Shown in pieces: positions 56,871 to 64,000 of a stretch of 64,000 nt of DNA (its first letter is position 1; each line of letters starts with the position of its first letter). This DNA comes from Streptomyces sp. NBC_00536 (GTDB lineage: Bacteria > Actinomycetota > Actinomycetes > Streptomycetales > Streptomycetaceae): contig NZ_CP107819.1 in NCBI RefSeq assembly GCF_036346295.1, positions 5,518,001 through 5,582,000 of the forward strand. The letters are read 5' to 3'. The notes below the pieces were generated by a model. The model was not told the DNA's origin. It made no database searches and saw only the letters and a program-made list of their open reading frames with translations. The translations under genes were made by a program, and so were the position numbers.

Positions 56871-57245
56871 ATGCTCCGACCCCGAATCCCGGTGAACCCG
56901 CTCCCGCCCGGCATCACGACCCCGACCGTCCAGCCGTTCCCGCTGCCCGGTGCCGGTTCCCTGCACAAGCCCGCCGCTCCGACGGTCCCCGTCCACCACA
57001 GCCCGATCGACATCGCGCCGTCCGGCTGGGCTCCGGTCACTCCGGCACCGGCTCCAGCCCACCCCACGGTCCAGCTCACCCCCGGCAGCACTGCCGCGCT
57101 CGTCGCGGGCGGCGTCGCCGTGGTCCTGGTCGTCGGTGCGGTCCTCGTCTCGATGCTGCTCGCCGTCGCCATTACGGGCGTCTCCGTCGCCCTGGTCGCC
57201 GTCGTCCTCCGCCTGCTGGTCAAGGACCTCCAGAAGGGCCGGTGA
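56871..57245 (+). CDS. Spd-like membrane protein
   Basis: A 124-residue protein with a Pro-rich N-terminal half (about 1-70, PPGITTPTVQPF) and a C-terminal half with two adjacent hydrophobic helices (AALVAGGVAVVLVVGAVLV and LAVAITGVSVALVAVVLRL). GAGAGCC precedes the ATG. Its stop overlaps the GGDEF gene. The layout matches SpdB-type proteins of Streptomyces conjugative elements. Confidence 0.75.
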   Translation: MLRPRIPVNPLPPGITTPTVQPFPLPGAGSLHKPAAPTVPVHHSPIDIAPSGWAPVTPAPAPAHPTVQLTPGSTAALVAGGVAVVLVVGAVLVSMLLAVAITGVSVALVAVVLRLLVKDLQKGR

Positions 57246-57796
57246 CCAGCATGGATACCCACGTGATCGCAGCGGGCTTACCGGCCCTGGGCTGGGCCAT
57301 CCACGGCGGGACGCTCCTGCGCCGACTGGCCACCGCCCGCCGCGACCCCCTCACCGGCCTGCACACCCGCGCCGGTTGGACCGCCCGCGCCGAACACCTG
57401 ATGGCCAAGCACCCGGGCGCCCTCGTGCTCCTAGTCGACCTGGACGACTTCAAGGCCGTCAATGACACCCACGGCCACGCCGCCGGAGACGCGGTACTCA
57501 CCGCGACCGCCCTCCGCCTGGCCACCTGGTGCGGAGGCCACGGCTTCGCCGCCCGCCTCGGCGGAGACGAGTTCGCCGCCATCGTCACCAGCCCCGGACG
57601 CACCCCGGGCCTTCCCACCCTCCGGACCACCCTGGACCAACCCGTCACGCACCACGGGATCGTCCTGCCGGTCTCGGCCTCGGTCGGTCACTGCCACCGC
57701 GCCGACCTGCCGGTTCCCACCCTCACGGACGCGCTGTCCGCCGCCGACACCGCGATGTACACGGCCAAGGGCCACGGCAGGCGCAACACACGCTGA
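57242..57796 (+). CDS. GGDEF-domain protein (diguanylate cyclase type)
   Basis: A 184-residue protein consisting of a short N-terminal hydrophobic segment (VIAAGLPALGWAIH) and one GGDEF domain: RRDPLTGLHTRAGW, VLLVDLDDFKAVNDTHGH, the active site ARLGGDEFA, and SAADTAMYTAKGHG. All motifs for c-di-GMP synthesis are present; no RxxD inhibitory site is seen five residues before GGDEF. The GTG start overlaps the Spd-like stop; ATG 57251 is an alternative. c-di-GMP controls development through BldD in Streptomyces, so an element-borne synthase could affect its host. Confidence 0.88.
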   Translation: MTSMDTHVIAAGLPALGWAIHGGTLLRRLATARRDPLTGLHTRAGWTARAEHLMAKHPGALVLLVDLDDFKAVNDTHGHAAGDAVLTATALRLATWCGGHGFAARLGGDEFAAIVTSPGRTPGLPTLRTTLDQPVTHHGIVLPVSASVGHCHRADLPVPTLTDALSAADTAMYTAKGHGRRNTR

Positions 57797-57890
57797 GCGG
57801 CCCCCGGGGCGGCCTCGGTCGCCAAACTTCCGCCGCCCCGGGCGCCTGAACCCCTCCCAGATCCAACGGACCCGAAAGGGACAACTCATC

Positions 57891-58070
57891 ATGCCCCAGA
57901 GCGCCTCGACCCCGCCCGTCTGCCGCGACTGCGACGGCTTCGCCACCGCCACCATCACCACCGGCGCCCGCGACTCCGACGGCACCCGGACCACCCTCCG
58001 TGTGCACTGCCCGACGTGCCGCGGCCTCGGCCACACCGCGCCCGCGGTCCTCGTCCGGCTCGGCCGGTGA
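57891..58070 (+). CDS. Second small zinc-motif protein
   Basis: A 59-residue protein with CRDCDGFATA and CPTCRGLGHT, CxxCxG motifs like those of the protein at 55562-55753, with which it may share ancestry. The ATG follows GAAAGGGACAAC. It overlaps the next gene by four bases. Confidence 0.72.
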   Translation: MPQSASTPPVCRDCDGFATATITTGARDSDGTRTTLRVHCPTCRGLGHTAPAVLVRLGR

Positions 58071-58273
58071 TCCCTGTGGCCAAGCTGACCCCCACGAACA
58101 GCGCACCCGGGCTGCACGTCAGCAAGCCCTCCCCGTCCGAGCCCGCCACCGCGTCCGCCGTCTGCCACTGCGGCGCCTCCGCCTCCGCCAAGGGAGACGC
58201 GCAGGTCGGTGCCCTGGTCGCTGGCTGGAATGCCAACCACGGTGCCGCCCATGACGCGGGAGGTGCGGCATGA
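58067..58273 (+). CDS. Small hypothetical protein
   Basis: A 68-residue protein with SAVCHCGASASAKGDAQVG in the middle, possibly a minimal metal site of Cys and His, and AGWNANHG near the end. I do not recognise the family. The GTG start (58067) overlaps the upstream stop, and GTG 58076 is also possible. Its stop overlaps the methyltransferase start (ATGA), which supports translation. Confidence 0.6.
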   Translation: MIPVAKLTPTNSAPGLHVSKPSPSEPATASAVCHCGASASAKGDAQVGALVAGWNANHGAAHDAGGAA

Positions 58274-58965
58274 CCAGCGCGCCCCGCGTCCTGGATCTCT
58301 TCTCGTGCGCCGGCGGTGCCGCCATGGGTTACCACCGGGCGGGCTTCGCGGTGGACGGCTGCGACATCGCCGAACGCCCCCGCTACCCCTTCGCCTACCA
58401 CCAGGGCGACGCCCTCGAATACCTCGCCCATCTGATCGCCACGGGCGCCATCGAGAACTACGCCCTCGCGCATGCCTCCCCTCCCTGCCAGGCCGGCTGC
58501 GGTCTCACCGTCGGCACCAACCAGTCGCAGGGATGGGGCCGCACGCACACCGACCTCGTCGCGCCGACCCGGGAACTACTCGACGCCTCCGGCCTGCCGT
58601 ACGTGATCGAGCAGCCCAACGGACGGGCCGCCATCCGGAAAGACCTCACGCTGTGCGGCGAGATGTTCGGCCTCGGCGTTCTGCGGCACCGCAACTTCGA
58701 ACTCGGTGGTTGGTTCACCGCCAAGCCGGCTCACCCCCGCCACCGCGGATACGTCCGAGGCCACCGCCACGGCATCCGCCGCGACGGGCCCTACGTGGCT
58801 GCCTACGGCAAGGGCGGTGGCAAGGCCTCCGTCCCGGAGATGCAGCACGCCATGGGCATCACCTGGACCGACGTCCACGCGGAACTGACCGAGGCGATCC
58901 CGCCCGCATACACGCGCTGGATCGGCACCGCCTTCATGACCGCGCGGCAAGAGGTACTCGCGTGA
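58270..58965 (+). CDS. C5 cytosine DNA methyltransferase (short)
   Basis: A 231-residue methyltransferase. Motif I is LDLFSCAGGAAMGYHRAGF, motif IV with the catalytic Cys is ASPPCQ, and motif VI is YVIEQPNG. The target-recognition region is short and the chain is smaller than usual (300 or more), as in some phage and AICE enzymes; the C-terminal part ends with AIPPAYTRWIG, like motifs IX-X. It is coupled to the rep gene by a GTGA overlap. Its target site cannot be read here. Confidence 0.87.
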   Translation: MTSAPRVLDLFSCAGGAAMGYHRAGFAVDGCDIAERPRYPFAYHQGDALEYLAHLIATGAIENYALAHASPPCQAGCGLTVGTNQSQGWGRTHTDLVAPTRELLDASGLPYVIEQPNGRAAIRKDLTLCGEMFGLGVLRHRNFELGGWFTAKPAHPRHRGYVRGHRHGIRRDGPYVAAYGKGGGKASVPEMQHAMGITWTDVHAELTEAIPPAYTRWIGTAFMTARQEVLA

Positions 58966-60356
58966 CCGACACCGCCACCGCCGCGGGCCTGGACCCGGCC
59001 ACCCTGAGCGATCTGCTCCGGGTGGCCGGCGCCCCGGGCTTCGACCGCCTACACGAACAGATCCGCCGCACCGGAGGATGCACCGCCCCGATCCGGCTCT
59101 CCGGCGGCACCAAGCTCCTCGACCCGGCCACCCGGACCGTGCTCCACGCCTACACCACCGACACCGAACCCGGCGGGGTCCTCCGCGTCGCCTGCGGCAA
59201 CCGCCGGGCCTCCCGCTGCCCCGCCTGCGCCTGGACCTACGCGGGCGACACCTACCACCTGATCCGCGCCGGGCTCGTCGGCGCTCCCGACAAAGGCACC
59301 CCGGAGACGATCCGCGACCACCCCCGCGTCTTCGCCACCCTGACCGCCCCATCCTTCGGACCGGTCCACAACCGCCCCGGCCCCCGACCCTGCCGCTGCG
59401 GCGCCCGGCACCCCGAGGACGCACCCGAACTCGGCACCCCGCTCGACCCGTACACGTACGACTACGCAGGCGCGGTGCTGTGGAACAACCACGCCTCCGA
59501 CCTGTGGCGGTACTTCACGATCTACCTCCGCCGGGAGATCGCCGCCCGCGCCGGCCTCACCCAGAAGGCCGCCCGAGAACAGTCCCGCGTCTCCTTCGGC
59601 AAGGTCGCCGAGTACCAAAAGCGCGGGGCCGTCCACTTCCACGCCGTGATCCGCTTCGACGGATCGGCCGGCCCCCATACCCCGCCCCCGCCCTGGGCCA
59701 CCCTCGACCTGCTCACGGACGCGATCCGTGCCGCGGCTGCCCGCGTCCGCGTCGTGGTACCTGCCGACCGGGACCACGGCTACGTGAACGACTGGATTCT
59801 CCAGTGGGGCGATCAGATCGACGTGCAGCCCATCGGCGCCTTCGGCAACGGCGAAGACCTGACCGAACAGGCCGTCGCCTCCTACGTCGCCAAGTACGCC
59901 ACCAAAGCTGCCGAGACGACCGGTGCCGTGGACCACCCGGTCGGCAATAAGGAAGCCCTCATCCTCCTCGGCGTCGCCGACCACCCCCGGCGGCTCATGG
60001 AAGCCTGCATGGATCTCGACCGGGCCTACCCGGAACGCCGTCTCCGGGCCTGGGCCCACATGCTCGGCTTCCGCGGCCACTTCTCCACCAAGTCCCGCCG
60101 CTACTCGACCACGCTCGGCGCCTTACGCCAGGTCCGCGCCGACTACCGCGCTGCCCAGCAACGCGCCTCGATCGGACTTCCCGACCCTGACGACGATCCC
60201 GAAGCCACGCTCCTCGTCATAGCCCACTGGTCCTACGCCGGCCATGGTTCCACCCCCGGTGAGTCCTGGCTCGCCGCCAACATCCGACGCGACATCCAGC
60301 TCAACCGCGAGACCGCCCGCGAAGCCCTGATGGACCTGGAAGGAGCGTTGACGTGA
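58962..60356 (+). CDS. repSA: Rolling-circle replication initiator (RepSA family)
   Basis: A 464-residue initiator. The N-terminal region has Cys pairs (RRASRCPACAWTYAGDTYH; CRCGARH) that may bind zinc. The RCR motifs are AVHFHAVIRFDG (HxH) and the Tyr motif VASYVAKYATKA (YxxKY). The gene starts at GTG 58962, overlapping the methyltransferase stop. AICEs of the pSAM2 type use RepSA to replicate after excision. Confidence 0.9.
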   Translation: MTDTATAAGLDPATLSDLLRVAGAPGFDRLHEQIRRTGGCTAPIRLSGGTKLLDPATRTVLHAYTTDTEPGGVLRVACGNRRASRCPACAWTYAGDTYHLIRAGLVGAPDKGTPETIRDHPRVFATLTAPSFGPVHNRPGPRPCRCGARHPEDAPELGTPLDPYTYDYAGAVLWNNHASDLWRYFTIYLRREIAARAGLTQKAAREQSRVSFGKVAEYQKRGAVHFHAVIRFDGSAGPHTPPPPWATLDLLTDAIRAAAARVRVVVPADRDHGYVNDWILQWGDQIDVQPIGAFGNGEDLTEQAVASYVAKYATKAAETTGAVDHPVGNKEALILLGVADHPRRLMEACMDLDRAYPERRLRAWAHMLGFRGHFSTKSRRYSTTLGALRQVRADYRAAQQRASIGLPDPDDDPEATLLVIAHWSYAGHGSTPGESWLAANIRRDIQLNRETAREALMDLEGALT

Positions 60357-60541
60357 AGGACGAGCTGATGACCGTCCCGGAGATCCTTGCCGAGCTGAAA
60401 GGGATCTCCCGACGCACCTTCTACCGGTGGCGCGAACTTGGTCATGCGCCTGAGGCCTTCAAGCTGCCCAACGGCGAACTGCGCGTGTGGCGGAGTGATT
60501 TTCTTGCCTGGCTGCGGAGCCAAGATGGTGCTGCCGCGTGA
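60353..60541 (+). CDS. xis: Excisionase (Xis)
   Basis: A 62-residue DNA-binding protein with a MerR/AlpA-type helix-turn-helix: LMTVPEILAELKGISRRTFY, then RWRELGHAPEAFKLPNGELR. It is in the usual AICE place between rep and int, overlapping both by four bases. It would direct excision with the integrase. Confidence 0.9.
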   Translation: MKDELMTVPEILAELKGISRRTFYRWRELGHAPEAFKLPNGELRVWRSDFLAWLRSQDGAAA

Positions 60542-61911
60542 AGTCGCTCGACGTCAAGATCTGGAGTGTCCGGAAGAGGGACACGAAGAAGCCTTCCTAT
60601 GACGTGCGCTGGTCCGTCGCCGGGAAGGTCTTCCCCGAGTCCTTCAGGACGAAAGGGCTCGCGGATAACTTCCGGTCCAAGCTGATGCGGGCGGCCCGTG
60701 ACGGCGAGGAATTCGATACGGAGTCGGGCCTTCCCGCTTCGATGGCTGAGCAGAAAGCCACGCTGAGCTGGTACGCCTTCGCTCTCAAGTACCTCGCCAT
60801 GAAGTGGCCGCATGCTGCGCCGAACACGCGTGACGGGATCAACGAATCCTTGGCCTCGGTCACCATGGCCCTGCTGGACGATCGGCCCGGCCGGCCCGCC
60901 GATGCCGAGCTGCGGAAAGCACTTCGGAACTGGGCCTTCGTCCTGCCCGGCCCGGACAGCAGGGAGCTTCCCCCGGAGATCGGGAACATCCTCCACTGGG
61001 TCGCCAAAGCCTCCCGGCCGTTGTCGGATCTCACCGACCCGGCTCTTGGGCGAGCGGTTCTCGACTCGCTGAAGATCAAATTAGATGGGACTGCGGCTGC
61101 TGCCGAGACCGTACGGCGGAAGCGACGCACACTGGTCAATGCCCTGCACTACGCGGTGGATCTCGGGGAATTCCGGGAGAACCCGCTCTCGGCGGTTCGC
61201 TGGCAGAAGCCCAAGGTGTCGAATGAGGTCGACCCTCGGGTGGTGGCCAATCCTGAGCAAGCCCGATCGCTCCTGCACGCTGTCTCGTACGTTGGCGGCT
61301 ACAGCCGGGCACGCGGCAGGCGGCTCGTAGGTCTCTTCGCGGGGATGTACTTCGGGGGCTTCCGGCCGGCCGAGGTGGTGGGGCTGACTGAGGCAGACCT
61401 GACACTTCCGGAATCCGGATGGGGGACGGCATTGCTGCACCGCACCAGGCCGAGCGTCGGCAAGCAGTGGACCGACTCCGGAGAGAGCCACGACGACCGC
61501 GGGCTGAAGAACCGGCCCACGGAAGACGTACGCCGGGTGCCGATACCTCCGCAGCTGGTGGCCATCCTTCAGGACCACCTCGACACCTTCGGGACTACCA
61601 ACGACGGACGGCTCTTCTTCAGTGAAGGCGGGGGAGTGGTCTCCTCCTCCACCTACTACAGGGCGTGGCAGGAAGCCCGGGTGCTGGCTCTGCCGCCGGC
61701 CGCGGCCGCCTCGCCGCTCGCCCACCGGCCCTACGACCTGAGGCACTCGGCGCTGTCCACGTGGCTCAACGCTGGGGTCGATCCGACCGAGGTCGCCGAG
61801 CGTGCGGGCAACAGCGTGGAGGTGCTGCTCAGTCGGTACGCGAAGTGCCTCGACGGTCGCCAGGAGGTGGCCAACCGCCGGATCGAGGATCTGCTGCGCG
61901 AGTACGAGTGA
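60538..61911 (+). CDS. int: Site-specific tyrosine integrase
   Basis: A 457-residue tyrosine recombinase. The catalytic domain has the first Arg in GGFRPAEVVGL, the second box YDLRHSALSTWL (about 399-410, with Tyr in place of the first His, as common in actinobacteria), and the Tyr nucleophile in SRYAKCLDG (about 434). The N-terminal part has an arm-binding domain (PSYDVRWSVAGKVF). It catalyses recombination between the element and tRNA-Arg. The gene ends about 160 bp from the attR repeat. Confidence 0.95.
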   Translation: MKSLDVKIWSVRKRDTKKPSYDVRWSVAGKVFPESFRTKGLADNFRSKLMRAARDGEEFDTESGLPASMAEQKATLSWYAFALKYLAMKWPHAAPNTRDGINESLASVTMALLDDRPGRPADAELRKALRNWAFVLPGPDSRELPPEIGNILHWVAKASRPLSDLTDPALGRAVLDSLKIKLDGTAAAAETVRRKRRTLVNALHYAVDLGEFRENPLSAVRWQKPKVSNEVDPRVVANPEQARSLLHAVSYVGGYSRARGRRLVGLFAGMYFGGFRPAEVVGLTEADLTLPESGWGTALLHRTRPSVGKQWTDSGESHDDRGLKNRPTEDVRRVPIPPQLVAILQDHLDTFGTTNDGRLFFSEGGGVVSSSTYYRAWQEARVLALPPAAAASPLAHRPYDLRHSALSTWLNAGVDPTEVAERAGNSVEVLLSRYAKCLDGRQEVANRRIEDLLREYE

Positions 61912-62067
61912 TCGCGAGTGACTGGCGATACGCTGCGAGGCCCCTGGACCTGTCCGGGGGCCTTCCGCGTTTCCACCGCTGACCTGCGCCGATGGGCCAA
62001 GATCCTGTCCACGAATAGTCCACAGGGCCTGACATAGGGCTGCGTACCGCGGCAGTTGGCTGCACAT

Positions 62068-62173
62068 ACGCGAAGACCCCGTCTCAGCGTTGCCGCTGAT
62101 GGCGGGGTCTTTGGGCACTCCTTGCGAAGTGCCCCCGGCAGGATTCGAACCTGCGCACACGGCTCCGGAGGCC
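62068..62173. repeat. Right attachment site (106-bp direct repeat)
   Basis: This is identical to 48395-48500. It contains the tRNA 3' half (62130-62173) and the terminator hairpin. The intact tRNA continues to the right, so this end, beside int, restores the gene. Confidence 0.93.
62073..62111 (-). terminator. Terminator hairpin behind tRNA-Arg
   Basis: Outer arms AAGACCCCG/CGGGGTCTT and inner arms TCAGCG/CGCTGA form a nested stem about 20 nt beyond the tRNA 3' end. A second identical copy lies in the left att site at 48400-48438. Confidence 0.8.
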
Positions 62174-62201
62174 GTTGCTCTATCCCCTGAGCTACGGGGG
62201 C
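62130..62201 (-). tRNA. tRNA-Arg (anticodon CCG)
   Basis: A complete 72-nt cloverleaf on the minus strand: acceptor arms GCCCCCG and CGGGGGC, D arm GCTC...GAGC, anticodon stem ACGGC/GCCGT with loop CTCCGGA (CCG), and T arm with GGTTCGAATCC. The 3' CCA is not encoded. The AICE is inserted in this gene. Confidence 0.95.
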
Positions 62202-62355
62202 GTGTCATCCGCTGTGCGGCGACGGGTTGAACACTACCAGCTTCCGCGGGGTGATCAGGAACCCGTTTGCGGGGGAGGGGAGGGTGGGTCGCCCGGACGG
62301 GGTGGAAGTGGCAAAAACCCGGACGCGGGGGCTTAGGGCGACCTACTCTCGAGTT

Positions 62356-62802
62356 GTGTCAGGCGCCCCGGGCCGGGTGCTTGTTGTCGACGACAACAAG
62401 GTCATCCGGCAGCTGATCAAGGTCAATCTCGAGCTGGAGGGCTTCGAGGTCGTGACCGCGAACGATGGTGCCGAGTGCCTGGACGTCGTGCACCGCGTGT
62501 GTCCTGATGTGATCACCCTGGACATGGTCATGCCGCGGCTCGACGGGTTCGGGACCGTCGCGCGGCTGCGGGCCGATCCGCGGACGCGGCTGGTGCCCGT
62601 TGCGATCGTCAGTGCCTGTACGCAGTACGAGGTGGAGTCCGGGACCGTCGCGCAGGTGGACGCGTTCCTCGCCAAGCCCTTCGAGCCGGCCGAGCTGGTG
62701 CGGGTCGTGCGCCGGCTCATAGAGCGCAAGGGCGGCGGTGGCGGCGGGCGGGGTATCCACATGGCGAAACCGGTTCGCCTCAGGGGGGACCTTCTCCCCT
62801 AG
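62356..62802 (+). CDS. Single-domain response regulator (receiver only)
   Basis: A 148-residue receiver protein: acidic pair VVDDNK, phosphoacceptor VITLDMVMPRLDG, Thr/Ser position AIVSACT and Lys in AFLAKPFEP. There is no output domain; a short basic tail follows. TACTCT at 62344-62349 lies six bases before the GTG start, predicting leaderless mRNA. It is only 10 bp before nrtL. The partner kinase is not in the window. Confidence 0.88.
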   Translation: MSGAPGRVLVVDDNKVIRQLIKVNLELEGFEVVTANDGAECLDVVHRVCPDVITLDMVMPRLDGFGTVARLRADPRTRLVPVAIVSACTQYEVESGTVAQVDAFLAKPFEPAELVRVVRRLIERKGGGGGGRGIHMAKPVRLRGDLLP

Positions 62803-62812
62803 GGTGGATCCC

Positions 62813-63799
62813 GTGACCCCCGCTGACCTCTCCCGTACCGTCGTGCGCGCCGTGCGCTGCGCCGTCGAGGGCGGGGAGCTGGGCCCCGGGGCGGCCGTGC
62901 CCGAGCGGGTCGTCGTCGAGCGGACCAGGCCCGGGGGAGTGGGGGAGTACGCCAGCCCCGTCGCCCTCCAGCTGGCCAAGGCGAGCGGACGCACCCCCGC
63001 CGAGGTGGCCGGGCTGCTGGCCCGGCGGCTCGGCGCGGTGGCCGGGATCCGGCGCGTGGACATCACCGGCCCGGGTTTCCTGAATTTCAGTCTTGAGGCC
63101 GGCGGCGATGCCGACGATGTCGTACGGCTGGTCCGCGAGCGCGGGGCGGAGTACGGGTTCGCCGACCGCCCCGTCACGGGAGCAGAACCCATCACCGACC
63201 AGGAGCCCCGTGCCCGCGCCGTGCGCGAGGCCGTCGGGCGGCTGTTGGCCGCCCAGGGGATGCCGGAGGCGTCCGGGCCGCCGCGCGTCGCGCCGGTGGC
63301 GCGGGCCGACGGGGACGTCGTCCGGCGCTTCGGGGCCGACGCCGCCCGGTGGGGGATGCTCGCGACCGACCCCGCGCAGCCGCCGCACTTCGGCGCGGTG
63401 CTCTCCGTACAAGGGGAGGCGAGCGAGTTCTGGCGGGTGCGGTACGCCGTTTCGCGCGCCCGCGCCCTGGTGCGGGGTGCCCGCCAATTGGGGTTCGAGC
63501 CGGCCGATACCGATACCGATACCGATACGTACGTCGACGCCACGCCCCTGCTCGGCGCGCTCCGCGAGTACCCCCTCGTCCTGGAGGCCGCCGCGCACCA
63601 CCGGGCGCCGGAGCGGCTCGCCCGGCACCTCGTCGTGCTCGCCGACGCCCTGCTCGACTTCCAGTACGACGTGCTCCCCAAGGGGGACGAGAAACCCTCG
63701 GCCGCCCACCGCGCCCGGCTAGCGCTCGCCGAAGCCGCCGGGACGGTGCTGGCCGGCGGCCTGACCCTGCTCGGCATCGGCGTTCCCGAAGTGGTGTGA
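62813..63799 (+). CDS. nrtL: ArgS-related anticodon-binding protein NrtL
   Basis: A 328-residue protein with the N-terminal arginyl-tRNA synthetase additional domain (YASPVALQLAKASGRTPAEV ... DITGPGFLNFSL) and the C-terminal DALR-type anticodon-binding domain (REYPLVLEAAAHHRAPERLA). The catalytic HIGH and KMSKS regions are missing, so it cannot charge tRNA. It is conserved beside lysA in Streptomyces; the function is unproved. TAGGGT lies seven bases before the GTG start, predicting leaderless mRNA. A DTDTDTDT stretch is encoded by a GATACC repeat near 63510. Confidence 0.87.
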   Translation: MTPADLSRTVVRAVRCAVEGGELGPGAAVPERVVVERTRPGGVGEYASPVALQLAKASGRTPAEVAGLLARRLGAVAGIRRVDITGPGFLNFSLEAGGDADDVVRLVRERGAEYGFADRPVTGAEPITDQEPRARAVREAVGRLLAAQGMPEASGPPRVAPVARADGDVVRRFGADAARWGMLATDPAQPPHFGAVLSVQGEASEFWRVRYAVSRARALVRGARQLGFEPADTDTDTDTYVDATPLLGALREYPLVLEAAAHHRAPERLARHLVVLADALLDFQYDVLPKGDEKPSAAHRARLALAEAAGTVLAGGLTLLGIGVPEVV

Positions 63800-63858
63800 C
63801 AAGTGGTTTAGCCGGGTGCGCCGCCCCACCGACTCGTAGAAGGAGAAAGAGAAGCGTC

Positions 63859-64000
63859 ATGAGCCGTTCCGCACATCCCGCTGGTCCCCGTTACGCCGAC
63901 GTCCTGCCGGAGGGGCACTACTCCCCGCCGGCCGCCGACCTCAACGTGCTCCCCGAGAAGGTGTGGTCCCGGACCGTCACCCGCGGCGGCGACGGTGTGG
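63859..64000 (+). CDS. lysA: Diaminopimelate decarboxylase (5' end)
   Basis: The first 47 codons are visible, MSRSAHPAGPRYADVLPEGH and so on, which is the typical start of Streptomyces LysA, the last enzyme of lysine biosynthesis (PLP-dependent). GAAGGAGAAAGA precedes the ATG. The rest lies outside the window. Confidence 0.85.
   Translation, partial: MSRSAHPAGPRYADVLPEGHYSPPAADLNVLPEKVWSRTVTRGGDGV

Larger units (their letters stand above)
48395..62173. mobile_element. AICE integrated in tRNA-Arg(CCG)
   Basis: A 13.7-kb integrative element bounded by identical 106-bp direct repeats. It has the usual AICE modules: int and xis next to the intact tRNA, a Rep initiator, an FtsK-like transfer protein, small Spd-like genes and a GntR regulator. 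Cargo consists of a methyltransferase, a GGDEF protein, a restriction endonuclease and a HEPN protein. The module order (regulator, transfer, spread, Rep, Xis, Int) follows pSAM2-like elements. Everything needed for excision, replication and transfer appears intact. The 50.2-51.5 kb part is clearly AT-richer than the rest. Confidence 0.93.

Overview
The window is chromosomal DNA from a Streptomyces or very close relative. It has very high GC with strong third-position GC bias, many GTG starts, ATGA/GTGA overlaps, TANNNT boxes 6-7 nt before starts (leaderless genes), a cvn-type conservon, and an actinomycete integrative element (AICE). The order kgd, two-component pair, lon, conservon ... AICE in tRNA-Arg, nrtL, lysA matches my recollection of the S. 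coelicolor core; this was not checked by search.

Region 1 (1-16.0 kb) is core metabolism and stress: the 5' part of kgd (2-oxoglutarate dehydrogenase E1/E2 fusion), an OmpR-type regulator/kinase pair, a spermidine-synthase-like protein, a GH3 glycosidase divergent from a TetR regulator, a lipoprotein, a PMT-type glycosyltransferase, a tandem rhodanese, a DUF4097 lipoprotein, and lon preceded by a perfect ClgR box and an HspR (HAIR) box. MarR and PP2C-like genes follow. Region 2 (16.4-22.3 kb) is a complete conservon (cvnA-B-C-D, overlapping genes) followed by a StyA-like FAD monooxygenase. Region 3 (22.2-39.9 kb) holds an NlpC/P60 secreted peptidase, a SEDS/PBP pair, two divergent diiron oxygenase-like genes, a lipoprotein-kinase pair with no regulator, an NHEJ operon (Ku, LigD-type polymerase, ATP-dependent ligase), and XdhC.

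Region 4 (40.0-45.8 kb) is the most unusual chromosomal block. It has a STAND/NB-ARC ATPase with a hexapeptide xxxPHA linker, a membrane segment and a probable extracytoplasmic domain; a Crp-like regulator; a class III cyclase-like protein; a small protein with an N-terminal hydrophobic segment; and a 93-residue protein. Short related motifs (GGDA..VIVG..N and T[LV]YA near termini) recur across these proteins, which suggests one signalling or conflict module. A VapBC-like toxin-antitoxin pair sits beside it.

Region 5 (48,395-62,173) is a 13.7-kb AICE in tRNA-Arg(CCG), bounded by identical 106-bp direct repeats that contain the 3' half of the tRNA and its terminator hairpin. It encodes int, xis, a rolling-circle-type Rep, an FtsK-like transfer protein, Spd-like small membrane and zinc-finger proteins, a KorSA-like GntR regulator, and a SCO3933-family regulator. 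Its cargo includes a C5 cytosine methyltransferase, a GGDEF protein, a modification-dependent-type restriction endonuclease, and an AT-richer HEPN protein. Region 6 (62.2-64 kb) returns to core genes: a single-domain response regulator, nrtL, and the start of lysA.

Four intergenic spots carry a related GC-rich repeat built around GGCGTTTGAGG in both orientations.
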